DNA of 64,000 bases, taken from the NCBI GenBank assembly GCA_024236015.1, contig JACKLK010000005.1:62001-126000 (forward strand). The letters run 5' to 3'. The notes under the pieces were generated by a model. The model saw only the letters and a program-made list of their open reading frames with translations, was not told the origin of the DNA and made no database searches. The position numbers were made by a program, and so were the translations under genes. Positions 16,999 through 26,200 of this stretch are shown here, one piece after another. This DNA is from Rhodoferax sp. GTDB taxonomy: Bacteria > Pseudomonadota > Gammaproteobacteria > Burkholderiales > Burkholderiaceae_C. Positions within the stretch are counted from its first letter, which is position 1. Each line of letters begins with the position of its first letter.

Positions 16999-17928
16999 AT
17001 GCATGCACCATCGATCGATCTGTCAGGCAAGGTTGCCATCGTGACCGGCAGCGGCCGGGGCCTGGGCCTGGCCTTTGCGCAAGCGCTGGCCCGGGCGGGA
17101 GCCGCGGTCGTCATCAATGACATCGACGCTGCCACGGCCGAGGCCGCGGTCGAATCGATCCGCGCCGACGGCGGGCAGGCCGTCGCGGAGGTTGCGGCCG
17201 TCGGCCCGAGCGAGGCCGCCGATCGCCTCGTCGCGCGTGCGCTGGCGTCCTTCGGACGACTCGACATCCTGTGCACCAATGCCGGCATCCTGCGTGACCG
17301 CGTGTTGTGGAATCTGAGCGACGACGACTTCGACCGTGTCATCGAGACGCACCTGCGCGGCAGCTTCACCTGCGCACGTGCAGCGGTGCGCCAGATGCGT
17401 GCCCAGGGCGATGGTGGGCGGATCGTGCTGCTGGGATCGATTTCCGGTCAACGCGGCAATTTCGGCCAGACCAACTACGCGGCGGCGAAGGCCGGAATTG
17501 CCGCGATGGCGCGCACCTGGGCACTCGAATGCGCACGCGCGAAGATCACGGTCAACGCCATCGTGCCGGTGGCCATGACGCAGATGGTGGCGACGATTCC
17601 GGCGCTGGCCGAAATGGCGGCCGTGGCGGCGCGCGGCGAGCCGCTGCCGTCCGCCGTGCGCAAGGGCATGGGGCTCGGATTGCCGCAGGACGTGGCGCCG
17701 CTGCTCGTCTTCCTGGCGTCGAACCACGCTGCCCACGTGACCGGGCAGTGCATCGGCATCGGCGGCGACAAGCTGTCGTTGTGGTCGCATCCGACCGAGT
17801 TGCGCGTTGCCTACCGCGACGGCGGCTGGAGCGCCGAGGCGATCGCCGAGACCTGGGACAGCGCCGTCGGACAGCGCCTGGAGGCCTTCGGCGACGAGAT
17901 CCAGCTGCCGCCGACGCCCAAGCCCTAG
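16999..17928 (+). CDS. Short-chain dehydrogenase/reductase
   Basis: A 309-residue SDR of the classical type. The NAD(P)-binding motif is VTGSGRGLGLAFA near residue 16, then INDIDA (an acidic residue that favours NAD), CTNAGIL, the catalytic Ser in LLGSISGQRG and the YxxxK motif in TNYAAAKAGI. It is extended at the C-terminus compared with common 250-residue SDRs, which resembles the 17-beta-HSD4-type 3-hydroxyacyl-CoA dehydrogenases. In context it would oxidise the hydroxyacyl-CoA made by the upstream hydratase. Its last 4 bases overlap the convergent MarR gene. Confidence 0.85.
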   Translation: MHAPSIDLSGKVAIVTGSGRGLGLAFAQALARAGAAVVINDIDAATAEAAVESIRADGGQAVAEVAAVGPSEAADRLVARALASFGRLDILCTNAGILRDRVLWNLSDDDFDRVIETHLRGSFTCARAAVRQMRAQGDGGRIVLLGSISGQRGNFGQTNYAAAKAGIAAMARTWALECARAKITVNAIVPVAMTQMVATIPALAEMAAVAARGEPLPSAVRKGMGLGLPQDVAPLLVFLASNHAAHVTGQCIGIGGDKLSLWSHPTELRVAYRDGGWSAEAIAETWDSAVGQRLEAFGDEIQLPPTPKP

Positions 17929-18461
17929 GACCGCAAGCCCGGCAGCCGCGGGGTCGTCTTGTCGCGGCGGCGTCGGTCGGCCTTGGGCAGCTCGGTATCG
18001 ACCATGGTCCTGTCGGCGCTGGCCTGCAGGCGTGCCAGCGTGGCATCGAGCTGCTCGATGTCGGCTTCCGACAGCGCCGCCAGCAGCTGCTGGTTGAGCC
18101 GCACGACTTCCGGAAAAAGGGTGTCGTAGATCGACCGCCCGGCGTCGGTCAATTCGATCTCGACCTGTCGCCGGTCATTCGGACGCGGCCTGCGAACCAA
18201 CAAGCCCTTCTCCACCATCTCGGAAATGGCCTTCGAAGTGCGGCCGCGTTCCAGGTGGATGCGCTGCGCCAGCGCGGACGACAGCATGGTGCCGTCTAGC
18301 GCCAGGGCGCAGATCAGGCGCCATTCCCTGCGCGTGATGCCGTACCGGCCCTCGCAGATGCGGATCACCGGCGCCCCGGCCGCGGCGATCAGGCGCGTCA
18401 GCCGAAACAGGAACAGGTCTTCGAACGAACGCGGATCGACCAGCTTGCTGCGCGACGTCAT
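17925..18461 (-). CDS. MarR-family transcriptional regulator
   Basis: A 178-residue winged-helix repressor. The family core is visible in GITRREWRLICALALDG, then the recognition region LSSALAQRIHLERGRTSKAISEMVEKGLLVRRPRPNDRRQVEIELTDAG. The start is placed at 18461 rather than a further upstream ATG (18530). The longer form would translate through the operator at 18483-18495, whereas 18461 has AAGGGA-like bases just upstream. It lies beside the catabolic operon and divergent from the Bug gene, and the same inverted repeat occurs before both units. Repression relieved by an acid or acyl-CoA is the usual mode of the family. Confidence 0.85.
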   Translation of the reverse strand: MTSRSKLVDPRSFEDLFLFRLTRLIAAAGAPVIRICEGRYGITRREWRLICALALDGTMLSSALAQRIHLERGRTSKAISEMVEKGLLVRRPRPNDRRQVEIELTDAGRSIYDTLFPEVVRLNQQLLAALSEADIEQLDATLARLQASADRTMVDTELPKADRRRRDKTTPRLPGLRS

Positions 18462-18475
18462 AAGGGAAATCCCTT
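18462..18475. promoter_or_regulatory. Second palindrome at the MarR start
   Basis: AAGGGA-AA-TCCCTT is a 14-base inverted repeat directly upstream of the MarR start codon. It includes the probable ribosome site of that gene. It may be a second operator half or an mRNA hairpin; it has no copy before the acyl-CoA ligase. Confidence 0.35.
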
Positions 18476-18482
18476 GCCATGG

Positions 18483-18495
18483 TTCATTAGATGAA
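18483..18495. promoter_or_regulatory. Inverted-repeat operator, copy 2 (MarR regulon)
   Basis: TTCAT-TAG-ATGAA, followed by TCGA. It matches the site before the acyl-CoA ligase in 16 of 17 bases (TTCATTWGATGAATCGA). It lies 22 bases upstream of the MarR start and about 200 bases upstream of the Bug receptor gene, so it could give autoregulation and control of the transporter gene. Confidence 0.6.
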
Positions 18496-18694
18496 TCGAG
18501 TTCGTGCTCCTTAAGCTCCTGGGCAGGCAATGAGACGACACCCCGTGTTCATTGTGCAGCAGTTCCGGCACCACGGCGAAGAAGTCACCCGCCGCACCGT
18601 GGTGGATCAAGCCATTGCGCGGTCCAGGCCTGGCCTGGGCCATGGACGGCACCGCCGGAGTTCGAACCCAGGTGACGACCACAGGAGTACAGCC

Positions 18695-19702
18695 ATGTTT
18701 CGCAGCTTTTCCCATTCATTGACGCCGATGACATCCCGCCTTGTCGGGGCCTTTTGTGCCTTGGCGCTGGGCGCCACGGCTGGCACCGCCGTGCAGGCCC
18801 AGGGCGCGTATCCCGATCGCCCGGTCCGGCTCGTCGTCGGATTTCCGGCCGGCACCGCGCCCGACCAGGCGGCTCGCGTGCTTGCCGAGCAGTTGCAGCA
18901 GAACTGGGGGGCGAGCGTGGTGGTGGACAACAAGCCGGGCGCTGCCGGCGCGATCGCCGCGCAGGAGGTCGCACGTGCCGCTGCCGATGGCTACACCTTG
19001 TTCTTCGGCTCCACGGCGCAGCTGACCATTGCGCCGAGCACCTACAGCAAGCTGCCCTACGATCCGAAGAAGGACTACGCGCCGATTGCGCAGGTGGCCA
19101 GTGCCGATCTGGTGTTCGTCACGCCGAACTCCGTGCCGGCAAAAAGCATCAAGGAGTATGCGCAATGGGCCAAGGGCCAGTCGGTCTTCATGGGCACCTT
19201 CGGTGCCGGCACGCTCGGCCACTTCGGTGCCGTCGAGTTCGCCGACGCAGTGGGTGTCAAGATCGAGTCGGTGCACTACAGGAACACCGGCGACGCGCTG
19301 ATCGGCACGGTCAACGGCGATGTCAAGGGCGTGTTCGGCTCGATCGCGCTGATGGCGCCGCAGATCAGCGCCGGCAAGGTGCGTGGCCTGGCCGTCACCG
19401 GCCCGGAGCGATCGCCGCTGCTGCCCGAGGTACCGACGTTCAAGGAAGTCGGCTACCCGGACCTGCAGTTCACGGCCTGGTTCGGCGTGCTCGCGCCGGC
19501 GGGGACGCCGACAGCGGTCCTGGACAAGGCCAACGCCGAGATCGTCAAGGCGGTGCAATCGGCCGCGGGCCGCGACAAGCTCGAACGGGCCGGTTTCCGC
19601 GTGTCGACAGGCAGCCGCCAGGTGTTCAACGACATCATCCGCGACGACACCGCACGCTGGGCCAAGATCGTCAAGCAAACCGGGTTCAAGGCGCTCGACT
19701 GA
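18695..19702 (+). CDS. Bug-family (TctC-like) periplasmic binding protein
   Basis: A 335-residue receptor of the Bordetella uptake gene family, usually linked to tripartite tricarboxylate transporters. A signal peptide covers about the first 35 residues and ends in AVQAQ. Family hallmarks follow: YPDRPVRLVVGFPAGTAPDQAARVLA, VDNKPGAAGAIAAQEVARAAADGYTL and LPEVPTFKEVGYPDLQFTAWFGVLAPAGTP. No TctA or TctB permease is in the window, as is common for these orphan receptors. ACAGGAG lies 10 bases before ATG 18695. Its ligand is probably the acid handled by the adjacent ligase operon, because it shares the regulator region. Confidence 0.9.
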   Translation: MFRSFSHSLTPMTSRLVGAFCALALGATAGTAVQAQGAYPDRPVRLVVGFPAGTAPDQAARVLAEQLQQNWGASVVVDNKPGAAGAIAAQEVARAAADGYTLFFGSTAQLTIAPSTYSKLPYDPKKDYAPIAQVASADLVFVTPNSVPAKSIKEYAQWAKGQSVFMGTFGAGTLGHFGAVEFADAVGVKIESVHYRNTGDALIGTVNGDVKGVFGSIALMAPQISAGKVRGLAVTGPERSPLLPEVPTFKEVGYPDLQFTAWFGVLAPAGTPTAVLDKANAEIVKAVQSAAGRDKLERAGFRVSTGSRQVFNDIIRDDTARWAKIVKQTGFKALD

Positions 19703-20135
19703 CGCCGGATCGCGCCGGCCCCGCCGTCGCCGGCACGGCATCCGGCGGACCGGGGCCCCTGGTCCCCGGCATTGCGGCGCGCGGCGGCTCAATCCCTTGT
19801 TGGTGGTGTCGGGCGCGGAGGTGTCCATGGTGACGCAGTTCATGGCCGCCGTGCCCGCTTCCGAGTTGACCGCGCCTGTTGCCACGCTGAATGGTGAAAC
19901 CGATGCCATACCTGCCGCGATCGGTTTCCTGCATCAGGGGTGGTAATGCGAGCGTGTGAGACTGGGAGGCCATATCTCGAGGGCCCGGGCAGGATGGGTA
20001 GCCGCCGCACCCCCGGTCGCTCCAAACAACAATATCCCTGCGATGGACAACGGGGTTGCCGGAATGGCAGACTGAATAGGCAAGGCGGCGCTCCGGCTTC
20101 CGCCCGCTGTCGACACCCCCGCTTTGGAACGGAAA
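19703..20135. other. Non-coding gap, no clear content
   Basis: A gap of 433 bases between the Bug receptor gene and the PQQ sugar-dehydrogenase-like gene. Short frames on both strands around 19790-19945 have coding-like codon positions but match nothing I recognise; one could be the worn end of a former gene. No terminator with a T-run is seen after the Bug gene. Confidence 0.4.
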
Positions 20136-21374
20136 ATGTACGGAAACCGCATGTCCAGCATCCCTGCGTTCGCCCTGGCTGGCGCTCTGTTCGGCGCAAG
20201 CGTCGCCTTGGCGTTGACCGCACAACCTGCATCGGCTGCCACGCCATCTGCCGAGTCGCCGAAGCTGACCCGCACCGTCGTCATGAGCGGCTTGCAGAAC
20301 CCCTGGGACATCGCCTTCACGCCGGATGGGGTCATGCTGTTTACCGAGAAGTGCCGCGGCGTGTCGGCCCGCCTGGCCGACGGAAAGACAGTGCGGCTGT
20401 TCGGCACCAGCGGCTCGGCGCTCGTGGCGCCTGACCTGTTCTGCCAGGGGCAAAGCGGCGTGCATGGCATCGCAGTCGATCCTGATTTCGCGAAGGGCAA
20501 GCGCGACATCTATGTGTTCATGGCCTCCAGGCTGCGCACGCCGGCCAGCAACCGCGTCGTTCGCCTGACCCTGGCCGCCGATGCCACGAGCGTGAGCCGG
20601 CGCACCGACATCATTGACGACATCGCGTTCAAGCACGCGCCCAACGGCGCCGGCTCCGCCGGTGCCCACAGCGGCGGTGCCGTTCGTTTCGGGCCGGACG
20701 GATTCCTGTGGGTCACCAGCGGAGACAACCACAATGCCACCCTTCCCCAGGACCTCCAACGCCTGGGAGGCAAGGTGATCCGGGTGAACCGCGACGGCAC
20801 AGCGGCGCCGGGCAACAACCCGCCGGCCGGCGCTGACCCACGCATCTATACCTATGGTCACCGCAATGTCCAGGGTCTCAGCTTCCGGCCGGCGGGCCAG
20901 CCCAACGCCGGCCAGGCCTTCACCGCGGAACACGGGCCGAACCACAGCGACGAGGTGACTGCGCTGGTGGCGGGCGGCAATGCCGGATGGGATCCGCAGA
21001 AGCGGCCCGGCCTGCGCTGCCCCGATGACTACTGCGGATACGGGGGCGACCCCAGCACCATGCCCATGACGGACACGCAGCGCTTCCCCGACGCCATGCC
21101 TCCGAGCTGGGTCCACAACGGCAGCGGCCGCGGCATGAGCACTGCGCTGTTCCTCGATGGGGATCGATGGGAGGCCTGGAATGGCCGCCTGCTCGTGAGC
21201 CTGATGCGCGGCCAGCGGATCGTGGTGCTTCAGCTTGACGCACGCGGCATGACGGTGGCCGATGAGACGGTCGACTTGCCTTCCACCCGAACGCGCGCAC
21301 TGGTGCAGGGCCCCGACGGGAACCTCTACACCGCCAACGACGACGGCGAGATCTGGCAAGTGGTTCCGAACTGA
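20136..21374 (+). CDS. PQQ-dependent sugar dehydrogenase-like protein
   Basis: A 412-residue secreted protein of the soluble glucose-dehydrogenase/YliI (Asd) beta-propeller family. A signal peptide covers about residues 1-35 (ending ASAATP). The family pattern is then seen: GLQNPWDIAFTPDGVMLFTEK, QSGVHGIAVDPDF, GAHSGGAVRFGPDGFLWVTSGDNH, YGHRNVQGLSF, AEHGPNHSDEV and a C-terminal NLYTANDDGEIWQV. Such enzymes use PQQ and calcium to oxidise aldoses in the periplasm. TTG (20124) and ATG 20151 are alternative starts; GGAACGGA before ATG 20136 supports this one. No PQQ synthesis genes are present here. Confidence 0.8.
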   Translation: MYGNRMSSIPAFALAGALFGASVALALTAQPASAATPSAESPKLTRTVVMSGLQNPWDIAFTPDGVMLFTEKCRGVSARLADGKTVRLFGTSGSALVAPDLFCQGQSGVHGIAVDPDFAKGKRDIYVFMASRLRTPASNRVVRLTLAADATSVSRRTDIIDDIAFKHAPNGAGSAGAHSGGAVRFGPDGFLWVTSGDNHNATLPQDLQRLGGKVIRVNRDGTAAPGNNPPAGADPRIYTYGHRNVQGLSFRPAGQPNAGQAFTAEHGPNHSDEVTALVAGGNAGWDPQKRPGLRCPDDYCGYGGDPSTMPMTDTQRFPDAMPPSWVHNGSGRGMSTALFLDGDRWEAWNGRLLVSLMRGQRIVVLQLDARGMTVADETVDLPSTRTRALVQGPDGNLYTANDDGEIWQVVPN

Positions 21375-21686
21375 GCGTCCTGGCGGGAGCGAAGGCCCAC
21401 GGGCTTGGTTCGTGGGTACACCCATCAGCCGCCGCTGCAGGCGGCCACCCCATGCGAGGTCTGGCGGAAGGCATAAGCCTGGCCCAAAGGCCCCAGCGGT
21501 TGTCTCGCCAAGTCGGCGAGACGAGATCATGGTCTTCCTCCGCAGCAAGGAGGCCGCCCCTCGCTGTTAGCCCGGTCGGTCACGGCCGTGACCGGATGGC
21601 TTGTGCCACTGGCGTGGCAGCGCCACGAGCCTCATCGTTGACCTTCGTTCGGCTGCCCGTCAAAGGGCGTCCATGTCGACGCGCGC
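21375..21686. other. Gap with two strong palindromes at the island edge
   Basis: A gap of 312 bases with no gene I can support. It contains a hairpin GTCTCGCC-AAGTC-GGCGAGAC (21502-21522) and a perfect 18-base palindrome CGGTCACGGCCGTGACCG (21577-21594). A GCCAC-TGGC-GTGGC repeat lies close by. These mark the left border of the toxin-antitoxin and defence region. No integrase gene or attachment site is recognisable. Confidence 0.4.
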
Positions 21687-22004
21687 TCAGGGCGCAAACA
21701 TGTCCTGCAATGTTCGCAGGGCTGCCGCCAGCGTGGGTGGTCTAAGCGCTCCCAGGCGCTTGACCAGGCGTGTCCGGTCCAGCGTTCGCACTTGATCGAG
21801 CACGATCAAACCCTGCTTGCCCTGGAACGTCACCGGAATGCGAAAGTGCGCGGGCCTGGACCCGGTGGTCATGGGTGCGACGATGACGGTCCGCAAGTGC
21901 GCGTTCATCTCGTTGGGGGAGATCACGACACACGGGCGTGTCTTTTGTATCTCGCTGCCCACCGTGGGGTCGAGTTGCGCCAACCAGATCTCGCCGGTCT
22001 TCAT
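21687..22004 (-). CDS. MazF/PemK-family toxin (mRNA interferase)
   Basis: A 105-residue protein with the MazF/PemK ribonuclease pattern: MKTGEIWLAQLDPTVGSEIQKTRPCVVIS at the start, VIVAPMTTG in the middle and the segment GLIVLDQVRTLDRTRLVKRLG. These correspond to the conserved catalytic Arg/Thr region of the fold. The family cleaves mRNA at short sequences and stops growth unless bound by its antitoxin. It is downstream of the antitoxin gene; the antitoxin TGA and the toxin ATG share one base. The start at 22004 is set by that coupling. Confidence 0.9.
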   Translation of the reverse strand: MKTGEIWLAQLDPTVGSEIQKTRPCVVISPNEMNAHLRTVIVAPMTTGSRPAHFRIPVTFQGKQGLIVLDQVRTLDRTRLVKRLGALRPPTLAAALRTLQDMFAP

Positions 22005-22252
22005 CACCACACCAGTGCGTCGTCGCCTTCGTTGGCAAACTCTGGCCAAACGAGGGCATCACCACCCTCCGCTGCAAGACGCTGCGCGTCCTTGTCCCAA
22101 CCTTCGCGCGGGTTGCGCCGAACCGGGCGGATTTCAATGACGCCGTCACGGACCTGCAAGTCGGCAGATCCTTCCAGGCCGACCTGGGCCAGTATGGGTT
22201 TGGGGATCAACACCCCTTGCGAATTCCCCATCTTGCGAATCGCGACTTCCAT
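22004..22252 (-). CDS. MazE/AbrB-family antitoxin
   Basis: An 82-residue protein with an N-terminal SpoVT/AbrB swapped-hairpin DNA-binding domain: MEVAIRKMGNSQGVLIPKPILAQVGL, then DLQVRDGVIEIRPV. The C-terminal tail, rich in acidic and aromatic residues (ALVWPEFANEGDDALVW), would bind and cover the toxin. It shares a base with the MazF-like gene and, as in the family, probably represses the pair. Two tandem copies of a 12-base repeat lie about 46 bases upstream and could be its operator. Confidence 0.85.
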   Translation of the reverse strand: MEVAIRKMGNSQGVLIPKPILAQVGLEGSADLQVRDGVIEIRPVRRNPREGWDKDAQRLAAEGGDALVWPEFANEGDDALVW

Positions 22253-22297
22253 GTCGTCTCCCTCCTGCGATGTAAGCACAAGGGTAGCACATGCCAG

Positions 22298-22321
22298 GGC
22301 GGCACCGGTGGCGGCACCGGT
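22298..22321. repeat. Tandem 12-bp repeat upstream of the antitoxin gene
   Basis: Two perfect copies of GGCGGCACCGGT in tandem. They lie 46 bases upstream of the MazE-like start, where an autoregulatory operator would be expected. ACCGGT within the unit is itself a palindrome. Operator function is inference. Confidence 0.4.
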
Positions 22322-22509
22322 GGATTCCGGAATTGCCTGGTCGCATGCAGATAGGGGCAAATCCGAGGATCATGGCGATACCTTTTGCCTGTTAGAAGGT
22401 ATAGGCCTGACCCCGATATCCTCCGACGCCGTTGGTGGCGTTGGATGTCAATCTTTGTCACTTCTTGATAGACTTGCGAAGAACCGCTTCTGGAGACCAC
22501 ACCGTGGGC

Positions 22510-22764
22510 ATGAACGTCAACCTCACCCCGCAGTTGGAGGAACTAGTCCGCGCCAAGGTAGCGTCGGGCATGTACACCTCGGCCAGCGAGGTCGTTCGCG
22601 AAGCTCTGCGGCTGATGGACGAGCAGGATCGAATGCGGGCGGCCAAGTTCGAACAGCTTCGCGATGACATCCGTGAAGGCTTGGCCAGCGGCACCTCACA
22701 GCCCTGGAGCAGTTCTCAAGCGAAATCCGAAGCCCGTGCGCGGCGAGCGCGCAAGGCAGCCTAG
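22510..22764 (+). CDS. ParD-like antitoxin (CopG/RHH family)
   Basis: An 84-residue ribbon-helix-helix antitoxin. The N-terminus MNVNLTPQLEELVRAKVASGMYTSASEVVREALRLMDEQD is a close match to the ParD pattern: a short beta strand for DNA contact followed by two helices. A GTG two codons upstream is an alternative start. The C-terminal tail, rich in Ser, Ala and Arg, would bind the toxin. The ParE-like gene begins 10 bases after its stop. It is divergent from the MazEF-like pair, so the two systems sit back to back. Confidence 0.85.
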   Translation: MNVNLTPQLEELVRAKVASGMYTSASEVVREALRLMDEQDRMRAAKFEQLRDDIREGLASGTSQPWSSSQAKSEARARRARKAA

Positions 22765-22774
22765 TCAAGCCACC

Positions 22775-23077
22775 ATGGTCACCGTCGTTCGACGCCCGCT
22801 GGCGGCGCTCGACATCCTCGACGTGTGGGACCATATCGCCGACGACAACCTCGCCGCGGCGGATCGCTGGGTCGACGATCTCGACATCGCATTCAGTCGG
22901 CTCGCGACGCAACCGATGATGGGCCGGGCCCGACCCGAGCTCGCTACGGCCATCAGGAGCTTTCCGTTCCGGCGCTATGTGATCTTCTACTTGCCATTGC
23001 CGGACGGCATTGACGTGGTGCGGGTGCTGCACAGCGCAAGGGATATCGATGGCGACCTGCTCGGCGGAGGTGCGTGA
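22775..23077 (+). CDS. ParE/RelE-family toxin
   Basis: A 100-residue toxin of the RelE/ParE fold. Visible pattern: RRPLAALDILDVWDHIADDNLAAADRWVDDLDIAF, then ATQPMMGRARPELATAIRSFPFRRYVIFYLPLPDGIDVVRVLHSARDID. The ending with VVRVLHSARD is characteristic of ParE proteins, which poison DNA gyrase, whereas RelE members cut ribosome-bound mRNA. Gyrase as target is by family resemblance. It follows the ParD-like gene in the usual antitoxin-first order. Confidence 0.85.
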   Translation: MVTVVRRPLAALDILDVWDHIADDNLAAADRWVDDLDIAFSRLATQPMMGRARPELATAIRSFPFRRYVIFYLPLPDGIDVVRVLHSARDIDGDLLGGGA

Positions 23078-23254
23078 GGGAAAGCTGGCTGCGGAGCGTG
23101 CGCGTTGTTGTCGTTCGAACGACGAGTTCGGCTGGGAGCAGTAGGCGAAATCCGACGCCCGACCGGCTGCTTCAGACTGAGACCGGACGTTCCACCTCGT
23201 CCCGTGGGTGGCAGTTCCGGATTCATAGCCGACATTGACTAGCCTAATCGGTCA

Positions 23255-26200
23255 TCACGCAGCGCCTGCCGCCTGCTTTTCCGTAGACAGGCGCGGTACA
23301 AGATCAAGAACGCAAGCCAGAACCCGCGCGTCCCCGCCCAGTCGTTGCTGCGCCTCATCCGCCTTCTTCTGAAGTAGTGCCTGCAAGCCAAAGCGATCGA
23401 TACGTTCGCCTGTGTCGGGGTGCTGCCAATGCCTTGCCGGGTTCGACACCGAGACAAGCAGGCAGCCCGTACGCGCGTCCCGATGGGCCATGTACTTCTT
23501 GACCAACTGGTCGTCGATAGTGTCACACAGCTCTCGCGCGGATCTTCCCTTCTCACCGACCTTCAGTTCGATGGTCGCTTGGTACCCCGAGACAGCCCTC
23601 AGACGAATGTCGGTCTCCTTGCCATCTGCCGTCACTGCTTCCTGGTCAACGGTGTAGGCCTCCCGCGACGCTACTTCCAGTTCGCGCGCGATCATGGGTC
23701 GCAGCTTGTTCTCGTCGTCAATCAACGCCCAGCCGGCCCGCGGCCCTGTGTCCTTGAGCATCAGTTCCTGAAGATCGTCCAGCCGATCGACCAGCAGCTG
23801 CGCCATGTCGGTTGTGGTCTTTGGTGAAAGCTCCTTGCGGGACAGGACTGTGGCCACCTCCGTCGGTGCCCAAGCGCTGGAGTCGATCTCTGCAGCAAGG
23901 CGCTCCTGAGCCAGCGCCGCGATGCGATCCCGCAAGCGCTCGAATAGCGGATCGGCAGCGAGAGCGAGCTTTGCGCTGAGAGCCTCCGGTCCGGTCGCCT
24001 TCATTAGCGCATCGAAGATGTTCCGACGCCCGTCTTCAGCTTCGTCCCTCAGCCCGGGTGAATAGACCGTGTCGTGCACGAGGTCGTCTTCCGACCTCAC
24101 GTGCCGATGAAACTCAAGCGTCAGCCTCAGTAGCTGGGCAGGTGCCAGCTTCGCAGCCCAGTCGGTCGATCCAGAGCCAGTCCGCTGATTGAACAGTGAA
24201 CCGATGATGCGAACAGCTGCCCCGTCGGGCTCCACAGGAAGTGCGGCCAGAACGGGAAGCATGCTCTCCACGCCGCGCAGCGGCGCGAGTGAGAACAAGA
24301 CCGGCAGCCAGAATAGCAAGTAAGGACCGGTGCCAGCAGCCTGCACCTGGGCAGCGGCCAGTTCCTCCAAAGGTTCCTTGACCTCTGGGCCGGCGTGCGC
24401 CAGCAGCACGCCTACAACCTGGGACAGCTTGTGCTCGTTCGACTTCGAATGCGGTAGCTGCATCAATGTCGAGCCCGACCATGCGAGCCAGCCAACGAGG
24501 CGAGGCAGAAGCAACTGTGCTACGTCCTGCGTGCCGTTCCGCAGAGACTGCAGCACCATCGAGTGCCAGCCCTTATCGCCGCCCGCGTCGAGCAGTTCAT
24601 CGAGCAACTCGGCGCCAACGACGGCGTCCACCCCCACGGCGTGTGCCTTTCCAAGGCTGCCAAGCCAACTGGGCAGGCCGTTCAGTTCCAGCAAGGCATA
24701 CCGAGCCGCGACTTCCGCTTCACTCCGCGTCAGCTTGGCCGCCCAGAGGGGATCCTCCGCTTCTGCGTAGATACCCATCAGGCCGATCGTCCACACCACG
24801 AGATAGGTGTTCTCCTCTCCGAGTCGACGTTCACATCGAACCGTCGGGCGCATGCTGCGCCAGTAGGCCATCAAGGCGAGCCTCAGCCTGTCTGTGACCT
24901 CGACTCCAAACTGGGAGATCAAGAACGCACGATCCCATCGCCCTTCGTCGCCGTTGCGACCCAGCTTGCGCAAGACCAGCCAAAGGTTCCAGATCGTGTT
25001 GTCCCTGCGACCGGGCCCGAGTGCCAGCGCCGGCTGCTCAGCCAGCTCTCGCCTGATCCGAGCCCAGGCATCCCGCTCATCGGCGCGCTTCTTGGCCTGG
25101 CGCTCCTGCCGTTTCCGCTGCTCCTCCTGCATCTTCTGGAACTCAAGGCTTGGCTGGTTCGACGCGACGATCGAGTTCAACTCGTCGATCAGAGCCGTCG
25201 AGTCAGACACCGCCCCGCGCAGAGCGCCCTCGCCGTCCTCGAGGCTTCCCTCGATCGCGTAGAGGTGGGCGGCCAGGTGCAACAGAACCGCTCGACGCTC
25301 CGGCGACATCTGTACGTCAGCTAGCGCTGCCTGTACCCACGGGCCGTCCCGCTCCAACGTGTAGTTCAGTGCCCCTTCATAGACGATGCGAACCAGACCG
25401 TACCTGGCACTGCGATCGCCGCCAAGCGACTCCACACAGGCCAGATCTGCCTCGAAGACCCGTGGTCGCCAACTGTCAGGCAGCGAGTCAAGCTGCGCAC
25501 TCAGCTCCGTCTTACCCTTAACCAGGCCGGAGGAAGCGTCGGCCGACCGCCGTGCAAGAACTGAGGCCTCGATCAGTGTCTCGCTGACACTTTTGAGTTC
25601 AAGCAACCGGACACACAGCGAGCGCAGGATGCTGGACATCTCCAGCCGACCATCGGCCTCTTGAAACTCTCCCTCGACCGCCGACAGCCCCCCGCGCGCA
25701 AGCCGAAGCACATCAGGCAACAAGGCTTCAAGGCGGGCCTGGCCAATATCGGCCTTCTGGATCACCCGGGCGACACTGTCTGCGTAGTCTCCACTGCGCC
25801 TGCTTTCGCTGCGAACCTTCGCCAAGAGCTGAACCAGTTGGGCTTCGGTGACATGTTCCGGATACAGCATCGTCCCGACCCAACGCGCCAGTCGTTCGGA
25901 CCACCCTGGCGCCAGCGTGACGATCGCATCGACCATCGGTGCAAGGCGAGAGTCGCCCAGCGCCGCAAGCGCCTGCAATGCCTCGAATCGCTCGCGATCG
26001 CTGCACGATGCGTCCGCTGCGACGTGTGCAACCAGGTCCGCGCAACCCTGCATGCGGCCAGCGCTCACAAGCCGGAGCAGCAGTTCCCTGACCTCTGGCG
26101 CCTCGACGCCAGCGGCCCAGGCCGATTGCACCGTGCCGGCGAGGCCCAGTTGCGCCAGCCGCGCCACCTGCAGATTCGGCACCTCAAGGCCACGCCACTG

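Noticed and set aside
18462..18530. Longer MarR protein starting at 18530
   Set aside because: The extra 23 residues would be encoded by the operator and promoter DNA, and they do not fit the family N-terminus.
19790..19945. Short frames on both strands after the Bug receptor gene
   Set aside because: Codon positions look partly coding, but no start, ribosome site or family pattern supports a gene. Left as unassigned gap.
22298..22321. CRISPR-like repeat
   Set aside because: Only two tandem 12-base units without spacers. No cas gene is present and no other array was seen in the window.
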